A stretch of DNA of 41,554 nucleotides from positions 1 through 41,554 of IMG/VR virus record IMGVR_UViG_3300044799_000061; one strand, given 5' to 3'. The translations under genes were made by a program, and so were the position numbers. Positions 39,888 to 41,554 of the stretch are shown here, in pieces. Positions within the stretch are counted from its first letter, which is position 1, and each line of letters starts with the position of its first letter. This DNA comes from a virus. The notes under the pieces are model-generated. The model was not told the origin of the DNA. It made no database searches and saw only the letters and a list, made by a program, of their open reading frames with translations.

Positions 39888-39897
39888 ATCTATTTTT
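39848..39897 (+). terminator. Double hairpin terminator of the early block
   Basis: Hairpin 1: GGGGG (39848-39852) and CCCCCC (39859-39864). Hairpin 2: TAAGTCG (39865-39871) and CGACTTA (39880-39886), with a six-T tract at 39892-39897. Further copies of TAAGTC and ACTTAAATCTATT follow to about 39950, before the convergent gene. Confidence 0.75.
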
Positions 39898-39952
39898 TAA
39901 TTCTAAGTCGGTCTTCCCTTACTTAAATCTATTCTTCTGGTTTTAAGTCAAC

Positions 39953-40282
39953 CTATTCTATTTTTATATGATTATCTTTTAGTACTTGATATAGTCCTTG
40001 TGAAAGTCTCTCTATTTCATCTTCGGGAAGAGAATCAGAATTATAAACATAATTAATTGCGTGCAAAATTTCGTGTATAAAAATTTCTCCGATATAGTCT
40101 TCCGTATAAATATCGTTTTCTTTTGTACTTTTATTTGCTATATGTATTTCTCCCGTTGATATTAAAAGTTTACCGTCAGCCAATGCATCTTCACCTTTTT
40201 CATTTTTAAAAGATATTTGTTCTGTTGGATAAAAAATCTTTATTAAAAAACCACCAATTTTTAAACTTTCAGGTATTTTCAT
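39953..40282 (-). CDS. HExxH protein, metallopeptidase-like, 109 aa
   Basis: IFIHEILHAINYVYN (His70, Glu71, His74) is a zinc-binding helix, followed by EDEIERLSQGLYQVLKDN. This pattern is common in a small phage protein family thought to be metallopeptidase-like. It is the only minus gene between the early terminator and the regulatory region, so it is probably transcribed alone. Confidence 0.7.
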   Translation of the reverse strand: MKIPESLKIGGFLIKIFYPTEQISFKNEKGEDALADGKLLISTGEIHIANKSTKENDIYTEDYIGEIFIHEILHAINYVYNSDSLPEDEIERLSQGLYQVLKDNHIKIE

Positions 40283-40374
40283 TCATCACCCCCAAGCAAC
40301 TTGATTGTTACCATACAGCCATAGAATTTCTTAAACTTGTATGATAACTCTCGATTACAACCGCCAAAAAATAT

Positions 40375-40407
40375 AATTTATTCACTATTTGAATACAATT
40401 TATTCAC
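40375..40407. repeat. Two direct repeats, AATTTATTCAC, 22-bp period
   Basis: Copies at 40375-40385 and 40397-40407, near-identical on both sides (16 of 17 with flanks on the minus strand). The spacing is about two helical turns, which suits an iteron or a regulator binding on one face of the helix. Confidence 0.55.
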
Positions 40408-40483
40408 AATGTACTTAATTCTGCTGACAGTGTTCGCAGTATTATTCATCATAGTTACTCAGTAAGTAACCTGCACAAATTTT

Positions 40484-40499
40484 TATACAACTCTGTATA
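40484..40499. promoter_or_regulatory. Dyad TATAC-N6-GTATA, copy 1
   Basis: Inverted repeat (TATACA-actc-TGTATA). The same ten fixed bases recur at 40918-40933, so both may bind one regulator. Being AT-rich, chance cannot be excluded. Confidence 0.45.
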
Positions 40500-40555
40500 C
40501 TCTATCAATCATAAATTATATGTCATCACTTATTGATAATTTTTTATCCATAACC

Positions 40556-40591
40556 GTTCACCTAAATGAACGCCCGTTCACTGTATTGAAC
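40556..40591. promoter_or_regulatory. GTTCA/TGAAC dyad cluster with LexA-like core
   Basis: Four alternating half-sites: GTTCA (40556-40560), TGAAC (40567-40571), GTTCA (40576-40580), TGAAC (40587-40591). The central pair reads TGAAC-GCCC-GTTCA, which fits the Gram-positive LexA/DinR box GAAC-N4-GTTC. The outer pairs form two GTTCA-N6-TGAAC dyads 20 bp apart. Confidence 0.65.
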
Positions 40592-40743
40592 TTGAAATCT
40601 CAAATTGTGACCTCAAGTTTCTCATTCTCATTCGTCATCCTCATTGTTTTAACTGTGTTTCCTGTTTGTAATTGAGAATGTCCTCTTAAAAAGAGACAAT
40701 CCCAAGTATAAAAGAGATAGGCAGGGAGTTCTTTGGCATTCCA

Positions 40744-40778
40744 GAATTAAGGTAACGGTTTAGGGTCACCGCTTAATT
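40744..40778. promoter_or_regulatory. Bulged hairpin, 8 + 4 bp
   Basis: GAATTAAG and CTTAATTC form the outer stem, and CGGT/ACCG the inner stem, with a 4-base bulge and an 8-base loop. It lies about 65 bases upstream of the 32-aa peptide gene, so it may be a structured leader element for it. Confidence 0.5.
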
Positions 40779-40841
40779 CCTGCTTTATTGTCACCTTGCG
40801 ACCGCTTTGCCCTATTAATTTTGCGGAACGGAGTTATTTCT

Positions 40842-40940
40842 ATGAAACGCCTGCTGTATCTGCTGAAGCCACTATCTCTTTTATTCTCATTCTTATGCAC
40901 CATAGTTAACAAATTTGTATACTTTGATGTATATAATTGA
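40842..40940 (+). CDS. Hydrophobic micropeptide, 32 aa, in structured region
   Basis: ATG at 40842 with GGAG eight bases upstream. Lys-Arg start, then a strongly hydrophobic stretch (residues 4-22) and an aromatic tail. The leader before it holds stable hairpins and the second TATAC-N6-GTATA dyad overlaps its 3' end. Small toxin-like or holin-like peptides have this form, but no antitoxin RNA has been identified. Confidence 0.5.
   Translation: MKRLLYLLKPLSLLFSFLCTIVNKFVYFDVYN
40918..40933. promoter_or_regulatory. Dyad TATAC-N6-GTATA, copy 2
   Basis: TATAC-tttgat-GTATA matches copy 1 at 40484 in arms and spacing. It overlaps the last codons of the 32-aa peptide gene. Confidence 0.45.
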
Positions 40941-41156
40941 GAAGTGGATTTTTCCATAGGCATATTACAATAAGTGCCGAGGTTTTTATCCATTTTACAT
41001 ATAATCCTTAAAATAGTGCAATTATGGGGAGTTCAGTTCCCCATACTCGAAAATCATCGAATCCTATGGGGGTAGGTTGAAAAAGTCGGGGGGTTTTGCT
41101 ATAAATATACCCCCCTTTTTTTTCATTCAAATTAACCCTATTCTGTGAGAATAATT
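40941..41156. other. Non-coding stretch with hairpin and terminator
   Basis: No credible gene. It holds a perfect 8-bp hairpin TATGGGGA/TCCCCATA (41023-41030 with 41038-41045, loop GTTCAGT) and the terminator at 41088-41123. The hairpin lacks a T-tract. Confidence 0.5.
41088..41123. terminator. G6/C6 terminator closing the late block (bidirectional)
   Basis: GGGGGG (41088-41093) pairs with CCCCCC (41110-41115) across a 16-base loop. Eight T follow on the plus strand. On the minus strand the stem is followed by GACTTTTT. So it can end the leftward late transcript and rightward transcripts from the regulatory region. Confidence 0.75.
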
Positions 41157-41417
41157 CTACGAGAATAAACCCTTAAAGATTTGGTCATAAGCCAACTGTG
41201 ATATGGTAAATATCGTTCCTATCGTAACTACGATATTTGCAGGGTCAAACTTTCCAGTCAAATATGCAGCAACTCCACCGATAATTACCGAAATTCCAAA
41301 GGCGACTATAGATTTTAAATTTCTACTCCAAGTTCTCCCTACTAAGAATTTGATAATTATTGGCATAACTAAACCAATAAGAAAAATATACCATTGTGGT
41401 AATCCTAATGTTTCCAT
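41157..41417 (-). CDS. Holin-like membrane protein, 86 aa
   Basis: ATG at 41417 with RBS GGAGGTATAA, directly after the 247-aa gene across the join. Three hydrophobic segments: about 8-24 (YIFLIGLVMPIIIKFLV), 35-55 (SIVAFGISVIIGGVAAYLTG) and 63-82. Short length, small polar ends and position next to the endolysin and XhlA-like protein fit a holin. Confidence 0.75.
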   Translation of the reverse strand: METLGLPQWYIFLIGLVMPIIIKFLVGRTWSRNLKSIVAFGISVIIGGVAAYLTGKFDPANIVVTIGTIFTISQLAYDQIFKGLFS

Positions 41418-41427
41418 TTATACCTCC

Positions 41428-41554
41428 TATCTCTTTTTATAACCTAACTTACTTAATTCTCTAATGAGTTCGTCTTTGAAATCAAAGAAAAGCATAATCC
41501 CAAATTCGTTCTTGCAAAGTCTTCCATAAGTATCGAAGTTAAATTTGTCATCTC
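41428..41554. repeat. Terminal direct repeat, right copy (circular overlap)
   Basis: Identical to positions 1-127. The preceding base (41427) completes the stop codon of the 247-aa gene, so the junction is inside the gene end and consistent with a circular molecule. Confidence 0.95.

Larger units (their letters stand above)
40283..40841. other. Regulatory/origin-like non-coding stretch
   Basis: About 560 bases with no convincing gene. It contains two direct repeats of AATTTATTCAC spaced 22 bp (40375-40385, 40397-40407), a GTTACT/AGTAAC dyad (40454-40470), the first TATAC-N6-GTATA dyad (40484-40499), the GTTCA/TGAAC cluster (40556-40591), long-range CATTCTCA/TGAGAATG pairing (40623-40630 with 40673-40680), a CTCTT/AAGAG hairpin (40683-40695) and a bulged hairpin (40744-40778). 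Best read as a promoter/operator region or origin. Confidence 0.55.

Noticed and set aside
40766-40993. Minus-strand 75-aa frame
   Set aside because: No proper RBS spacing, unusual Lys/Arg/Ser composition, and it is antisense to the hairpins and to the 32-aa plus-strand gene, which has a better RBS. Kept out of the gene list.
1-41554. CRISPR array, insertion sequence or integrase
   Set aside because: No regularly spaced identical repeats, no transposase and no tyrosine or serine recombinase motif were seen on either strand.

Overview
The window is a complete circular phage genome written out linearly. The last 127 bases (41428-41554) repeat the first 127 exactly, so the unique length is 41,427 bp and the ends are an assembly overlap or permutation point. 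The content is a short-tailed (podovirus-like) dsDNA phage: HK97-fold capsid genes, a P22/T7-like portal and tail nozzle, no tape-measure or tail-tube genes, a giant injected-type 'polyvalent' protein, and a small replication module. The DNA is AT-rich, almost every gene has a strong GGAGG(TGAAAG) ribosome-binding site, and the lysis genes (XhlA-like protein, holin, GH73 glucosaminidase with an SLH-like tail) point to a monoderm, Firmicutes-like host. The host is inferred, not read. I see no tRNA gene, integrase, DNA polymerase or RNA polymerase.

Layout. The late genes run leftwards as one long block from 27512 down to 1 and on across the circle join to 41157: small and large terminase, portal, two small head-module proteins, scaffold, major capsid protein, a 730-aa beta-rich fibre or decoration protein, a set of small appendage proteins (including a 15-repeat Tyr/Gly protein and a Trp-repeat protein), two paralogous fibres, a nozzle/propeller protein, an adaptor, a 634-aa helical internal protein, the 1699-aa polyvalent protein with three ADP-ribosyltransferase-like domains, and the lysis cassette. 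A G6/C6 terminator at 41088-41123 closes the block. The early genes run rightwards from a clear promoter at 28788 to a double-hairpin terminator at 39848-39897: microproteins, a metalloprotease-like protein, a Cas4/RecB-like nuclease, a frameshifted DNA methyltransferase, a DnaD-like loader, a DnaB-like helicase, HNH-type proteins, two YopX-type proteins, a sigma region 2-only protein and a DEDD exonuclease.

Two long gene-poor stretches hold the most unusual material. (1) 27513-28820, between the divergent early and late blocks, contains a GC-rich structured segment (about 28170-28500). It folds as a pseudoknotted RNA on the minus strand, and three helices carry G-U pairs that only work on that strand. 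The region also has a 24-bp dyad whose second copy lies inside the first early gene. (2) 40283-41156 contains tandem GTTCA/TGAAC dyads with a Gram-positive LexA-like core, a pair of TATAC-N6-GTATA dyads, 22-bp spaced direct repeats, several hairpins and a 32-aa hydrophobic peptide gene. A second early-type promoter (identical -35 and -10 hexamers and spacer length) sits backwards inside the late block at 2018 and drives a 38-aa membrane peptide.

How it likely works: the host sigma factor reads the 28788 promoter and makes the early operon. The helicase and loader recruit the host replisome, while the methyltransferase and nucleases modify or process DNA. A sigma-like early protein may help switch to the leftward late operon. 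Late products build the capsid, package DNA, inject the polyvalent protein with the genome and lyse the cell. The roles of the structured RNA and of the dyad-bound regulators are inference.
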